Shown piece by piece: positions 1 through 9,188 of a stretch of DNA of 64,000 nt. The DNA lies in assembly GCA_900542835.1 (NCBI GenBank), contig UQPB01000002.1, forward strand, positions 62,001-126,000, in the 5' to 3' direction. Below the pieces are notes generated by a model. That model was not told where the DNA came from. It saw only the letters and a list, made by a program, of their open reading frames with translations, and ran no database searches. The translations under genes were made by a program, and so were the position numbers. Within the stretch, counting starts at the first letter, position 1, and the number at the start of each line of letters is the position of its first letter. The stretch is from an uncultured Pelosinus sp. (GTDB lineage Bacteria; Bacillota; Negativicutes; Sporomusales; Acetonemataceae).

Positions 1-1637
1 TCCCGTTAGGGGGACTGGGCGAGATCGGCAAGAACATGACCGTTGTTCGTTACGGTGATGATATTGTTGTGATCGACTCTGGTTTAATGTTCCCGGAAGA
101 TGATATGCTGGGAATCGACTTGGTCATTCCGGATATCACCTATTTGCTGGAGAACAAGGATTTAGTGCGGGCAATTCTCCTGACCCACGGGCATGAAGAT
201 CATATTGGCGCCCTGCCGTATGTTATGAAGCAGTTGAGCCATGTTCCCGTCTACGGTACTAAGCTCACACTGGGAATTGTGAGCGGGCGGCTGAAAGAGC
301 ATGGTGTTTCCGCTAACGCCCTGGTTGCGGTCAAACCGGGAGATCAGATAAAATTGGGCTGTTTTCAGGCTGGCTTTATTCGAGTCAGCCATAGCATTGC
401 CGATTCAGTGGCTATCTACTTGAAGACGCCGCTGGGGACTGTCGTCCATTCCGGCGACTTCAAATTTGACCAATCGCCGGTTGACGGCAGAGTTACCGAC
501 TTTCATAAATTTGCCGAGCTGGGTGATAAAGGAGTTCTTGTCCTGTTGGCAGACAGTACCAATGCCGAACGTCCCGGCTTTACTCCTAGTGAGCGGACGG
601 TTGGTACCGTTTTTGACGAAACCTTCCGCAAAGCCAAAGACCGGATTATTGTTGCCTCGTTCTCCTCAAATGTACACCGTATCCAGCAAGCCGTTGACTC
701 GGCCTGCAAATGCGGGCGCAAAGTCGCAATTGTCGGACGCAGCATGATCAATGTTGTCAATATTTCGTTAGATCTGGGGTATCTCCACATACCTGAAGGC
801 GTTTTAATTGCCATTGACGAAATACACCGTTACCCGCCGTCTGCGATCGTTATTCTCACGACCGGCAGCCAGGGCGAACCGATGTCGGCGTTGACCCGCA
901 TGGCCATGTCTGATCATAAAAAGGTGGAAATAGTTCCCGGCGATACTGTTATCATCTCGGCTACGCCGATACCGGGCAATGAAAAGCTGGTTGCCCGCAC
1001 TGTCGATCATTTGTTCCGCCAAGGCGCGGAAGTCATTTATGAAAAATCATCGGGCGTTCATGTTTCCGGTCATGCCAGCCAGGATGAACTGAGACTGCTG
1101 CATAATCTGATTCGTCCTAAATTTTTTATTCCTGTACACGGGGAATACCGTCATCTGAAAAAACACGCCAAGCTGGCTGAGGAAGCCGGCCTGGCGAAGG
1201 AACATATTTTTATTGCCGAAAACGGTCATGTGCTTGAGTTTAGTGCTGATAAAGGCGCTATTGTCTCCAAAGTCGCCTCAGGGCGTGTATTGGTAGATGG
1301 ATTAGGGGTTGGCGATGTCGGCAACATTGTTTTGCGCGATCGCAAACAATTGTCCCAGGATGGAATCCTGGTGGTAGTGCTCACCATGGACAAGCTGCGC
1401 GCCTGTCTGGTCGCCGGACCGGATATTGTTTCCAGAGGCTTTGTTTATGTTCGCGAATCCGAGCAACTGATGGAAGAAGCCAAGGAGCGAGTCCGACAGG
1501 CGCTGGACAAATGCGAACTGAATCAAATTACCGAGTGGGCGACAATAAAATCGAATGTCCGCGACAGTCTGGGCAAATACTTATACGAAAAAACCCGTCG
1601 CCGGCCGATGATTTTACCCATTATTATGGAGATTTGA
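1..1637 (+). CDS. rnj: Ribonuclease J (5'-truncated by window edge)
   Basis: Ribonuclease J, a metallo-beta-lactamase-fold endo/5'-exoribonuclease acting in mRNA decay and rRNA maturation. The reading frame is open from base 3, where it encodes PLGGLGEIGKN before the first internal ATG at 36, so the true start lies outside the window. The zinc-binding motif HGHEDHIG is at bases 186-209. The beta-CASP and C-terminal regions follow, and the protein ends at a normal family length. A short hairpin terminator follows the stop. The degradosome partner RNase Y is also in this window (about 13.9 kb). Confidence 0.95.
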   Translation, partial: PLGGLGEIGKNMTVVRYGDDIVVIDSGLMFPEDDMLGIDLVIPDITYLLENKDLVRAILLTHGHEDHIGALPYVMKQLSHVPVYGTKLTLGIVSGRLKEHGVSANALVAVKPGDQIKLGCFQAGFIRVSHSIADSVAIYLKTPLGTVVHSGDFKFDQSPVDGRVTDFHKFAELGDKGVLVLLADSTNAERPGFTPSERTVGTVFDETFRKAKDRIIVASFSSNVHRIQQAVDSACKCGRKVAIVGRSMINVVNISLDLGYLHIPEGVLIAIDEIHRYPPSAIVILTTGSQGEPMSALTRMAMSDHKKVEIVPGDTVIISATPIPGNEKLVARTVDHLFRQGAEVIYEKSSGVHVSGHASQDELRLLHNLIRPKFFIPVHGEYRHLKKHAKLAEEAGLAKEHIFIAENGHVLEFSADKGAIVSKVASGRVLVDGLGVGDVGNIVLRDRKQLSQDGILVVVLTMDKLRACLVAGPDIVSRGFVYVRESEQLMEEAKERVRQALDKCELNQITEWATIKSNVRDSLGKYLYEKTRRRPMILPIIMEI

Positions 1638-1654
1638 TTGCTAGGCAGATAAGG

Positions 1655-1680
1655 GGAGGCGTGAAAGCGCCTCTTTTTTA
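1655..1680 (+). terminator. Rho-independent terminator after RNase J
   Basis: Stem GAGGCG (1656-1661) pairs with CGCCTC (1668-1673) and is followed by a T run. It separates the RNase J gene from the tepA-like operon. Confidence 0.7.
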
Positions 1681-1754
1681 CATGCAGGCACAGGCATGAA
1701 ACCGTCTGTAATTGCCAATACTAAACAGTGAATTTGGCAGTTGGAGGTTTTGCT

Positions 1755-2513
1755 ATGTTTGAAGCCTATGAAAGCCGGCAGTCTGACGGAAGTCCGGCTG
1801 TGCCGGCGGCTGAGCCGCAGAAAAAAAACCGGCTGAAAAAAGATACGGCGGCTGATAATATCCAGGAGTTGGGAGCGGCGGAAATTCCGTCGGTAAAAAG
1901 CAATATCCATGTGATGACGATCATTGGTCAAATCGAAGGCCACATGATTTTGCCGCCCAATAATAAGTCGACAAAGTATGAACATGTTATGCCGCAGTTG
2001 GTGGCCATTGAACAAAGCAATGAGATCGAGGGATTGATGCTGCTCCTCAATACAGTTGGCGGCGATGTCGAGGCGGGGCTGGCGATTGCCGAAATGATCG
2101 CCAGCATGTCGAAGCCGTCAGTATCGATTGTCCTGGGCGGCGGACACAGTATCGGCGTTCCGGTAGCGGTGTCGGCAACCCATTCGTTCATCGTCGAAAG
2201 CGCCAGCATGACAATCCACCCCATTCGTTTGACCGGCTTAGTCATTGGCGCGCAAAGCTCGTTCGATTATCTGGAAAAAATGCAGGAGCGGGTTAATAAA
2301 TTTGTCGTCGGACACAGTGGTGTCAGTGAAAGCAAATGGCGGGAACTTTTGTACAAAACCGGCGAGTTGTCGCGCGATATCGGTACTTCCGTGGTCGGCA
2401 AAGATGCGGTTAAATACGGCCTGATCGATTCTGTCGGCGGCATAGCCGAAGCAATGAATAGCTTAAGAAAACTGATACAGGCTAAGAAAGAAGGCAGGGG
2501 ACTGACGCAATGA
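1755..2513 (+). CDS. tepA: ClpP-like serine protease, TepA type (translocation-enhancing protein)
   Basis: A 252-residue ClpP-fold (S14-like) protease of the TepA/YmfB type found in spore formers. The frame is open upstream, but the ATG at 1755 follows TTGGAGG with good spacing and gives the N terminus MFEAYE. The fold is recognisable from NTVGGDVEAGLAIAEMI, then GGGHSIGVPVA with the catalytic-serine region, then SASMTIHP. The first 45 residues are charged and low in complexity. The stop overlaps the next start by ATGA, and a ylzJ-like gene follows as in other Bacillota. In Bacillus TepA is linked to protein translocation and spore protein turnover; that role here is inferred. Confidence 0.85.
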   Translation: MFEAYESRQSDGSPAVPAAEPQKKNRLKKDTAADNIQELGAAEIPSVKSNIHVMTIIGQIEGHMILPPNNKSTKYEHVMPQLVAIEQSNEIEGLMLLLNTVGGDVEAGLAIAEMIASMSKPSVSIVLGGGHSIGVPVAVSATHSFIVESASMTIHPIRLTGLVIGAQSSFDYLEKMQERVNKFVVGHSGVSESKWRELLYKTGELSRDIGTSVVGKDAVKYGLIDSVGGIAEAMNSLRKLIQAKKEGRGLTQ

Positions 2514-2764
2514 CACTGTGGACGATTATGCCGGAGGCAATTGTATTTGCGCCGGCGGAGCCTGCTGCCGGCCCTTATGATGAAATTGAGTTCGGCGGTG
2601 CCAGAATGCTGGTGGAGAAAATTGCTGCTGATCAATGCCGTATCGTTCGGCTGCTTTCCACCGATCCGGCCGACTATCTGCGGTCAGAACTGCAGCCGGG
2701 ACAAGTGCTGACAGCCGGCGGCTATGAATTAGTGCCTTCGTCCGAACAGGAAATGAAGCAATAG
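2510..2764 (+). CDS. YlzJ-like small protein
   Basis: An 84-residue protein matching the YlzJ-like family: it opens with MTLWTIMPEA, carries PAEPAAGPYDEIEFGG in the middle, and ends with a LSTDPADYL region. It overlaps the tepA-like stop by four bases (ATGA), so the two are probably translationally coupled. This pairing is conserved in sporulating Bacillota, just upstream of spoIIIE/ftsK. No biochemical function is known to me. Confidence 0.8.
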   Translation: MTLWTIMPEAIVFAPAEPAAGPYDEIEFGGARMLVEKIAADQCRIVRLLSTDPADYLRSELQPGQVLTAGGYELVPSSEQEMKQ

Positions 2765-2766
2765 AG

Positions 2767-2806
2767 AAAGCCGCAGTTGCCCGGCAGGGAGACTGCGGCT
2801 TTTTTG
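2767..2806 (+). terminator. Rho-independent terminator after the tepA-ylzJ operon
   Basis: A perfect 11-bp stem, AAAGCCGCAGT (2767-2777) with ACTGCGGCTTT (2792-2802), followed by further T residues. Confidence 0.9.
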
Positions 2807-2898
2807 CGCAATTGTCTGCCAGCCGCGGTTTCCCTGTTTGCAAAAAAAAGGATTTCAGGCTAGTATTATAGAAAGAATAATTTTCAGAGGTGTTACTA

Positions 2899-5046
2899 TT
2901 GTCGAAACGACTTCCCAGCCTGTCGGCAGATACCCGTGACGAGCTGCGCGGTATCTTGCTGATAGCGGCTGGCCTGTTTGCCATCATTTGCTTATATAGT
3001 TCTAATGTCGGTTCGGTTGGGGCTGTTACGGCGAGAGTGCTGCGATATGCGTTCGGGGCAGGCGCGCCGCTGCTGCCGCTCTTGACCGTTATTGTAGGTT
3101 CGCGCTATCTTGCCAGCCGGCGTCAGTTTGCGTATTCGATCCGTTTCTGGAGCTTTTTGGCCCTGTATGGCTTGGGACTGGCGCTGTTTCATCATTCGCT
3201 GATCCCTGCCGGGCAGGAAATTCTGCCGGAGAATTTGATTCCCGGCGGTGGTCTGGTTGGCGGTATGCTGCTGTTTATTGCCCGCAATCTGTTTGGCTAT
3301 TACGGCGCCCTCATTGTATTGCTGGCGTTTTCACTATGCTTTTTGCTGCTTTGCACGACCTGGTCGCTGAGCCGGACGATTTCCCTTGCCAGGGAAAAAG
3401 CCAGTGAGAGTGTTGACAGAGCCAGAGAAAGTCTTGCTGCCTCCTGGCAGGAAGCGCAAGCAGAGGATGAGACGGAATTTTTTGATCAGGAAAAATGGGA
3501 GCGGGAGCGGCCGGCTGAACGGCCGCTCCCGCTGAAAGCGGTGGAACCGGCCGCGGCTCCTGCGCCGGATAAACGGGAAGAAGAGCCGGTTGCGGTCATT
3601 AATGAATTACCAATGTCGGGAGATCGCCAGTATATTGTGCCGCCCCTGTCGCTGCTGGCCAAAAATACAAAGCCGCGTTCGCTAAAAATGCAGCGGGAGC
3701 TGCAGGATAATTCCCGCCTGCTGGAGGAGACGCTGGCCAATTTCGGCGTAGGAGCCAAGATTGTAAATACTTGCCAGGGGCCTACGGTAACCCGCTATGA
3801 AATTGAGCCGGCTCCAGGAGTCAAGGTCAGCAAAATTGTCAACCTCGCTGACGATATCGCCTTGAAGCTAGCCGCTTCCGGCGTTCGTATCGAAGCGCCG
3901 ATACCGGGTAAGGCGGCAATCGGCATTGAGGTCCCGAATAAAGAAACAGCCAGTGTGCCGCTGCGGGATGTCCTCGAAAGTGAGCCGTTCCAAAAAGCGA
4001 GTTCGCCGTTGACTGTCGCTTTGGGCAAGGATATTGCCGGCCAGCCGATTATCGCCGATCTGGCGAAGATGCCGCATGTGCTGGTTGCCGGCGCTACCGG
4101 CTCCGGCAAGAGCGTCTGTATCAACACGCTGATTACCAGTGTGCTGTTCAAGGCGACGCCGGAGCAGGTGAAGTTTATCCTGATTGATCCCAAAGTCGTG
4201 GAGCTTTCTAATTATAACGGCATTCCGCATCTGATGACCGAAGTGGTCACCGATCCGAAGCGGGCTGCTTCAACCCTGCGCTGGGCGGTGCAGGAAATGG
4301 AGCGTCGCTATGCGCTGTTCGCCTCCGCCTCGGTGCGCGATATCGGACGTTATAACGAACTGAACCCAGAGCTGTTCCTGCCTCTGGTTGTAATTATTAT
4401 TGACGAATTGGCAGATTTGATGATGGTTTCTCCGGTTGATGTCGAAGATGCCATCTGCCGTTTGGCCCAGATGGCCCGTGCAGCCGGCCTGCACCTGGTT
4501 CTGGCCACGCAGCGGCCGTCGGTTGATGTAATTACCGGTACGATAAAGGCCAATATTCCCTCCCGCATTTCCTTTGCTGTTTCTTCACAAATTGACTCGC
4601 GAACAATCCTGGATATGGCGGGGGCCGAGAAACTGATCGGCAAGGGCGATATGCTCTACAGTCCGCAGGGATCGAACAAGCCGGTCCGTGTCCAGGGGGC
4701 ATTTATTTCTGACAATGAAGTAGAAGAATTGATGAGTTTTATCCGGAAGCAGGGCGAGCCGGTGTATAATGAAGAAATTCCCGCTTTTGAGCCGGTTATG
4801 GCAGAGCAAGAAGGAAATCACTCTTTCGAAGATGAAATGTTGGAGGAGGCGGTGAGAATGGTTCTGGAAACAGGACAGGCTTCCGTCTCGATGCTGCAGC
4901 GTAAATTCCGGATTGGCTATACCCGTGCCGCCAGACTGATTGACACCATGGAGGAAATGAAGATTGTCGGCCCTAATGTTGGCAGCAAAGCCAGAGAAAT
5001 TATCATGACATCTGATCAGGTATACACCAAATACTTTAAACAATAG
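2899..5046 (+). CDS. ftsK: DNA translocase FtsK/SpoIIIE
   Basis: A membrane-anchored DNA pump that moves chromosomes through the division or sporulation septum. I chose TTG 2899 (LSKRLPSL...) because AGAGGTG at 2886-2892 is spaced correctly; the in-frame GTG at 2890 sits on that site. About four transmembrane helices fill the first 170 residues. A charged, proline-rich linker (to about 235), alpha/beta motor domains with Walker A GATGSGKS near residue 400, and a C-terminal winged-helix gamma domain (KFRIGYTRAARLIDTMEEM) follow. The length of 715 residues is typical. Whether it acts in vegetative division or in spore formation cannot be told from sequence. Confidence 0.95.
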   Translation: MSKRLPSLSADTRDELRGILLIAAGLFAIICLYSSNVGSVGAVTARVLRYAFGAGAPLLPLLTVIVGSRYLASRRQFAYSIRFWSFLALYGLGLALFHHSLIPAGQEILPENLIPGGGLVGGMLLFIARNLFGYYGALIVLLAFSLCFLLLCTTWSLSRTISLAREKASESVDRARESLAASWQEAQAEDETEFFDQEKWERERPAERPLPLKAVEPAAAPAPDKREEEPVAVINELPMSGDRQYIVPPLSLLAKNTKPRSLKMQRELQDNSRLLEETLANFGVGAKIVNTCQGPTVTRYEIEPAPGVKVSKIVNLADDIALKLAASGVRIEAPIPGKAAIGIEVPNKETASVPLRDVLESEPFQKASSPLTVALGKDIAGQPIIADLAKMPHVLVAGATGSGKSVCINTLITSVLFKATPEQVKFILIDPKVVELSNYNGIPHLMTEVVTDPKRAASTLRWAVQEMERRYALFASASVRDIGRYNELNPELFLPLVVIIIDELADLMMVSPVDVEDAICRLAQMARAAGLHLVLATQRPSVDVITGTIKANIPSRISFAVSSQIDSRTILDMAGAEKLIGKGDMLYSPQGSNKPVRVQGAFISDNEVEELMSFIRKQGEPVYNEEIPAFEPVMAEQEGNHSFEDEMLEEAVRMVLETGQASVSMLQRKFRIGYTRAARLIDTMEEMKIVGPNVGSKAREIIMTSDQVYTKYFKQ

Positions 5047-5105
5047 CCGGCTCAGCGGCTCGCTTGCGGCGGTGCCGGCTGCCATATCGTGAGGAGGTAA
5101 GAGTT

Positions 5106-5876
5106 TTGCAGACAATTGCTGAAATGCTTCGCGACGAGCGGCAACGTCAGGGCTTAACGCTCAAGGATATCGAGGCCGTGACCAATATCCGCGTGCTGTA
5201 TTTGCAGGCCATCGAAGAGGGCAATTATTCCGTGCTGCCCGGCGAGGTATATGTAAAGGGCTTTATTCGCAATTATGCCAATGCCTTAGGCCTAAACGGC
5301 GCGGAATATGTGGAACTTTACCGGCGTGAGCGGCAGCCTGCCGATCCGGAGCCGGCCTCAGCCGCAGCAGAGACACCGCAGGAGACGCCGCCGGCGCCGC
5401 GTTCGGCGGCAACGCGGCGTCGCCAAAGAAGCCGCCAGACGGAGATTTGGCTGACTGGTCTGCTGCTGCTGGCTGTGGGCGGGGGCTTTTGGTGGTATCA
5501 TTCATCAGCCGGCGACGCACCGCCGCCGGCCGTGCCGCCGCCGGCGGCGGCGCCAGCACCGGCCGCTCCTCCCGTGGCGGCGCCGGATGCGCCAGTCCGG
5601 CCGGCCGTACCGGCCAAAGCCGACGAAACGGCGGTGTCTGTTACTGCCGCCTTTAGCAGTCGTTCCTGGATACAAGTTACGGTTGCCGGCAAAATTTTAT
5701 ATGAAGGAATTCCGCAGCCGGGGGAGACTTTAGCCTGGCAGGCTTCACAGCCGATTACCGTGAAAGTCGGTAACGCCGGCGCCGTTGAATTGACACATAA
5801 CAACCGGCCGGTCGGTAAGCTCGGCGGCAATGGTGAAGTTGTCATGCGGACGTTTACTGCTAATGGACAGCAATAG
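5106..5876 (+). CDS. RodZ-like protein: HTH, one membrane helix, DUF4115
   Basis: A 256-residue bitopic protein. The N-terminal XRE/Cro-type helix-turn-helix (residues 1-75: IAEMLRDERQRQGLTLKDIE) is followed by a basic stretch, one transmembrane helix (WLTGLLLLAVGGGFWWY, about 117-133), a Pro/Ala-rich spacer, and a C-terminal beta-rich DUF4115 domain. This is the RodZ layout of a cytoskeletal protein linking MreB to the elongation machinery. TTG 5106 is chosen because GAGGAGGTAA at 5091-5100 precedes it. It sits between ftsK and ygiQ in one co-directional run. Confidence 0.82.
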   Translation: MQTIAEMLRDERQRQGLTLKDIEAVTNIRVLYLQAIEEGNYSVLPGEVYVKGFIRNYANALGLNGAEYVELYRRERQPADPEPASAAAETPQETPPAPRSAATRRRQRSRQTEIWLTGLLLLAVGGGFWWYHSSAGDAPPPAVPPPAAAPAPAAPPVAAPDAPVRPAVPAKADETAVSVTAAFSSRSWIQVTVAGKILYEGIPQPGETLAWQASQPITVKVGNAGAVELTHNNRPVGKLGGNGEVVMRTFTANGQQ

Positions 5877-5895
5877 ACTGATATGGGGAGAATAA

Positions 5896-7818
5896 ATGAC
5901 ACAAGAACGATTTTTGCCGGTGAGCAAAAAGGATATGGAAGCAAGGGGCTGGGACCGGCTCGATTTTCTGTTTATCAGCGGTGATGCCTATGTCGATCAC
6001 CCCAGCTTCGGGCCGGCGATTCTTTGCCGGCTGCTGGAAAAGCACGGCTATCGGGTTGGCATTATTGCCCAGCCGGACTGGCGTAGCACCGCCGACTTCA
6101 AGCGGCTGGGGAAACCCCGCCTGGGGGTATTGGTTTCAGCCGGCAATATGGATTCGATGTTAAATAAATTCACTGCCGCGAAAAAGACGCGCAGTGCTGA
6201 TAATTACAGCCCCGGCGGACAGGCTTGCCGTCGCCCTGACCGGGCGACGATTGTTTATTGCAATCGTATTCGCGAGATCTGGAAACAGGTTCCGCTGATT
6301 ATTGGCGGCATCGAAGCCAGCTTGCGGCGGTTTGCGCATTATGATTACTGGTCGGACACAGTCCGTAAGGCCATCATCGCCGATTGCCGCGCCGACCTTC
6401 TTGTTTACGGAATGGGAGAAAAGCAGCTGCTGGATATTGCCTCCCAGTTGGCAGCCGGTATTCCGGTCGGCGCTATTGACCATGTTCCAGGCACCTGCTG
6501 CCTAAAATCCTCCCTGGAAGGCTACTGGGACTATGTGACCGTACCTTCCTATGAAGCTGTTCGCGCCGATAAACGCGCATTCGCCGAGGCTTTCCGTATT
6601 CAATACCGCGAGCAAGATCCGATCCGGGGTAAAACAGTGGTACAGCCTCATGGCGAACAGTTTCTGGTGCAGAACCCGCCGGCCGCCTCCCTGTCAACTG
6701 CCGAAATGGACGAGATCTATGCTCTGCCATATCAGCGAACCTACCATCCCTCTTATGAGACTGCAGGTGGCGTGCCGGCAATCCGCGAAGTTAAATTCAG
6801 TCTGGTCAGCCATCGCGGCTGCTATGGCGCCTGTTCATTCTGCGCTATTGTGTCGCATCAGGGCCGAATTATCCAAAGCCGCAGCGCTGAATCGCTTTTG
6901 CAGGAAACAGAGCAGCTTGTCAAACTGCCTGACTTCAAAGGCTATATTCACGATGTCGGCGGTCCGACGGCAAATTTTCGTCAGCCGTCATGTCATTCGC
7001 AGCTGGAGCGTGGCACCTGCCGCGACCGGCAGTGTTTATATCCCGCTCCCTGTGCCAATCTGAATAGTGACCACTCCGATTATTTGGCGCTTTTGCGTCA
7101 AATACGGTCTGTGCCCGGTGTCAAGAAGGTATTTGTTCGTTCCGGGCTGCGCTACGACTATATCCTGGCAGGCGACAACCGGGAATTCCTGCGGGAATTA
7201 TGTGCGCATCATATCAGTGGACAGCTGAAAATCGCGCCTGAACACATTGCCGCCCCGGTGACGCGGCTGATGGGGAAGGCCGGCAAGCAGGTTTATTTAC
7301 GTTTTGTCAAATCCTATCAGGCGTTAAATCGTGAATTAGGTAAAGAACAATACCTGGTTCCCTACTTTATGTCCAGTCATCCCGGAGCCGGACTGGCGGA
7401 AGCGATTGAACTCGCGGAGTTTTTGCGCGATCAGGGCTATCATCCGGAGCAGGTACAGGATTTTATCCCTACTCCCGGCAGTTTATCGACTTGTATGTAT
7501 TATTCCGGGCTGCATCCGCTGACCGGTGAAGCCGTATATGTCGCTAAGGATCCGCATGAGAAAAAAATGCAGCGGGCGCTGATGCAATATCGTGACCCGA
7601 AGAATTATGAATTGGTTTATGAGGCGCTGCAGAAAAGCAGGCGGCTTGATTTGGTTGGTTTTGGTCCCAAATGCCTGCTGCGGCCCCGGGGAGGGCAGGC
7701 GGCGGCAGGGGAGCGCGGCGGCCGCAATAGGCCTGCTACACGGGCCCAGGCCGGCAGGCAGGCCGCAGTGGCGGCAAAGTCCGGCAATCATCAAAAGCGC
7801 GGGAGGAGAACTTTTTGA
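5896..7818 (+). CDS. YgiQ family radical SAM protein
   Basis: A 640-residue member of the YgiQ/UPF0313 radical SAM family. The N-terminal region resembles a B12-binding-like fold (FLFISGDAYVDHPSFGPAILCRLLE). The [4Fe-4S]-SAM cysteines are in CYGACSFC (CxxxCxxC, near residue 312), followed by further conserved cysteines around CRDRQCLYPAPC. The C-terminal 40 residues are Gly/Arg/Ala-rich and probably disordered. Reaction and substrate are unknown. The ATG at 5896 follows GGGGAG. The stop overlaps the rimO start (TTGA). Confidence 0.88.
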   Translation: MTQERFLPVSKKDMEARGWDRLDFLFISGDAYVDHPSFGPAILCRLLEKHGYRVGIIAQPDWRSTADFKRLGKPRLGVLVSAGNMDSMLNKFTAAKKTRSADNYSPGGQACRRPDRATIVYCNRIREIWKQVPLIIGGIEASLRRFAHYDYWSDTVRKAIIADCRADLLVYGMGEKQLLDIASQLAAGIPVGAIDHVPGTCCLKSSLEGYWDYVTVPSYEAVRADKRAFAEAFRIQYREQDPIRGKTVVQPHGEQFLVQNPPAASLSTAEMDEIYALPYQRTYHPSYETAGGVPAIREVKFSLVSHRGCYGACSFCAIVSHQGRIIQSRSAESLLQETEQLVKLPDFKGYIHDVGGPTANFRQPSCHSQLERGTCRDRQCLYPAPCANLNSDHSDYLALLRQIRSVPGVKKVFVRSGLRYDYILAGDNREFLRELCAHHISGQLKIAPEHIAAPVTRLMGKAGKQVYLRFVKSYQALNRELGKEQYLVPYFMSSHPGAGLAEAIELAEFLRDQGYHPEQVQDFIPTPGSLSTCMYYSGLHPLTGEAVYVAKDPHEKKMQRALMQYRDPKNYELVYEALQKSRRLDLVGFGPKCLLRPRGGQAAAGERGGRNRPATRAQAGRQAAVAAKSGNHQKRGRRTF

Positions 7819-9137
7819 AAATAGGGTTTGTCAGCTTAGGCTGTGCAAAGAATCTGGTAGACACTGAGGTTATGCTCGGTATCCTGGACCAAGGCGGCTA
7901 TGTCATTACTGACCAGCCGGCTGAGGCGGAGATTTTAATTGTCAATACTTGCAGCTTTATTGATTCTGCTAAAGAAGAGTCGATTTCGGTAATCTTACAG
8001 ATGGCGGAGTTTAAGCAGCGGGGCAAATGCCGATGCCTGATTGTAGCCGGCTGTCTGGGACAGCGGTATCGTGAGGAACTGTTGGCAGAACTGCCGGAGG
8101 TGGACGCGATTCTGGGGACAGGCGCCTGGGGCAGGGTCCTTGAGGCGATCGAAGCGGTGCAGGCCGGACGCAGGGTATTGTTTGTCGATGAAATAACGGC
8201 CATTTATGATGATCAATCACCCCGTATCCGGACAACGCCTAGTTACAGTGCTTATATTAAGATCGCCGACGGTTGCAGCAATCACTGTTCCTATTGCATT
8301 ATTCCCCGGGTCAGAGGCCCGTTTCGCAGCAGGACGGCTGCATCTGTTGTTGCCGAAGCGAAGCGTCTGATTGCCGACGGCGTAAAAGAGATCAATCTGA
8401 TTGCCCAGGATACCACCAGCTATGGCCGTGACCGCGGCGGCAGTTCGGAATTGACCCAGCTGCTGCGGGAACTGACGGCACTGGAGGGCGATTTTTGGAT
8501 TAGACTTTTATATTGCTATCCGAAGTATTTTAGCGATGAACTAATTGATCTGATTGCTAAAGAGCCGAAAATCTGCAAATATATTGATTTGCCGCTGCAG
8601 CATGCCGATGACGGCGTGTTACAGGCTATGAACCGCCGCGATTCACGCCAGGAAATTGAGACATTGCTGCGAAAACTGCGTGAACGCATTGCCGGTGTCG
8701 CTATTCGCACCACCTTTATTGTCGGCTTTCCCGGTGAAACGGAAGCGCAATTTGATTCACTGCGCAATTTTATCGCCCAGCAGCGATTTGACCATGTCGG
8801 CATCTTCAGCTATTCGCGGGAGGAGGATACTCCTGCGGCGGCAATGCCACAGCAGATTCCCGACGAGATCAGGCAGGCCCGCTATCACGATTTAATGGCC
8901 CTGCAGAGTCAGATATCGGAAGAGATCAATCGCAGTCTGGAAGATTCGGTTGTTACCGTTTTGGTCGAAGGCAGGGTCGATGGCGAGCAGACACTGCTGG
9001 GACGCTCCTGTCGGGAAGCGCCGGATGTAGACGGGCGCGTTTACGTTGAAGGCGGCGGCGACGTCAATCCCGGCTGCTTTGTGCAGGCCCGGATTGTGCA
9101 GGGGTTTGCCTATGATCTGGTTGCAGAACCGGTTTAA
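7815..9137 (+). CDS. rimO: Ribosomal protein S12 methylthiotransferase RimO
   Basis: A 440-residue methylthiotransferase that adds a methylthio group to an Asp of ribosomal protein S12 using two Fe-S clusters and SAM. The N-terminal MTTase domain opens with MKIGFVSLGCAKNLVDTE and carries cysteines in NTCSF and AGCLGQR. The radical SAM motif is CSNHCSYC (near residue 154), and a TRAM RNA-binding domain forms the C terminus. MKIGFVSLGCAKN distinguishes RimO from MiaB, which is separately present at 20.7 kb. It starts with TTG overlapping the ygiQ stop, preceded by GGAGGAG. Confidence 0.95.
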   Translation: MKIGFVSLGCAKNLVDTEVMLGILDQGGYVITDQPAEAEILIVNTCSFIDSAKEESISVILQMAEFKQRGKCRCLIVAGCLGQRYREELLAELPEVDAILGTGAWGRVLEAIEAVQAGRRVLFVDEITAIYDDQSPRIRTTPSYSAYIKIADGCSNHCSYCIIPRVRGPFRSRTAASVVAEAKRLIADGVKEINLIAQDTTSYGRDRGGSSELTQLLRELTALEGDFWIRLLYCYPKYFSDELIDLIAKEPKICKYIDLPLQHADDGVLQAMNRRDSRQEIETLLRKLRERIAGVAIRTTFIVGFPGETEAQFDSLRNFIAQQRFDHVGIFSYSREEDTPAAAMPQQIPDEIRQARYHDLMALQSQISEEINRSLEDSVVTVLVEGRVDGEQTLLGRSCREAPDVDGRVYVEGGGDVNPGCFVQARIVQGFAYDLVAEPV

Positions 9138-9188
9138 AATAACCGCAGAGAAAAAACACGGCAAATTTGCCAAAAGGAAGGATGCCGT

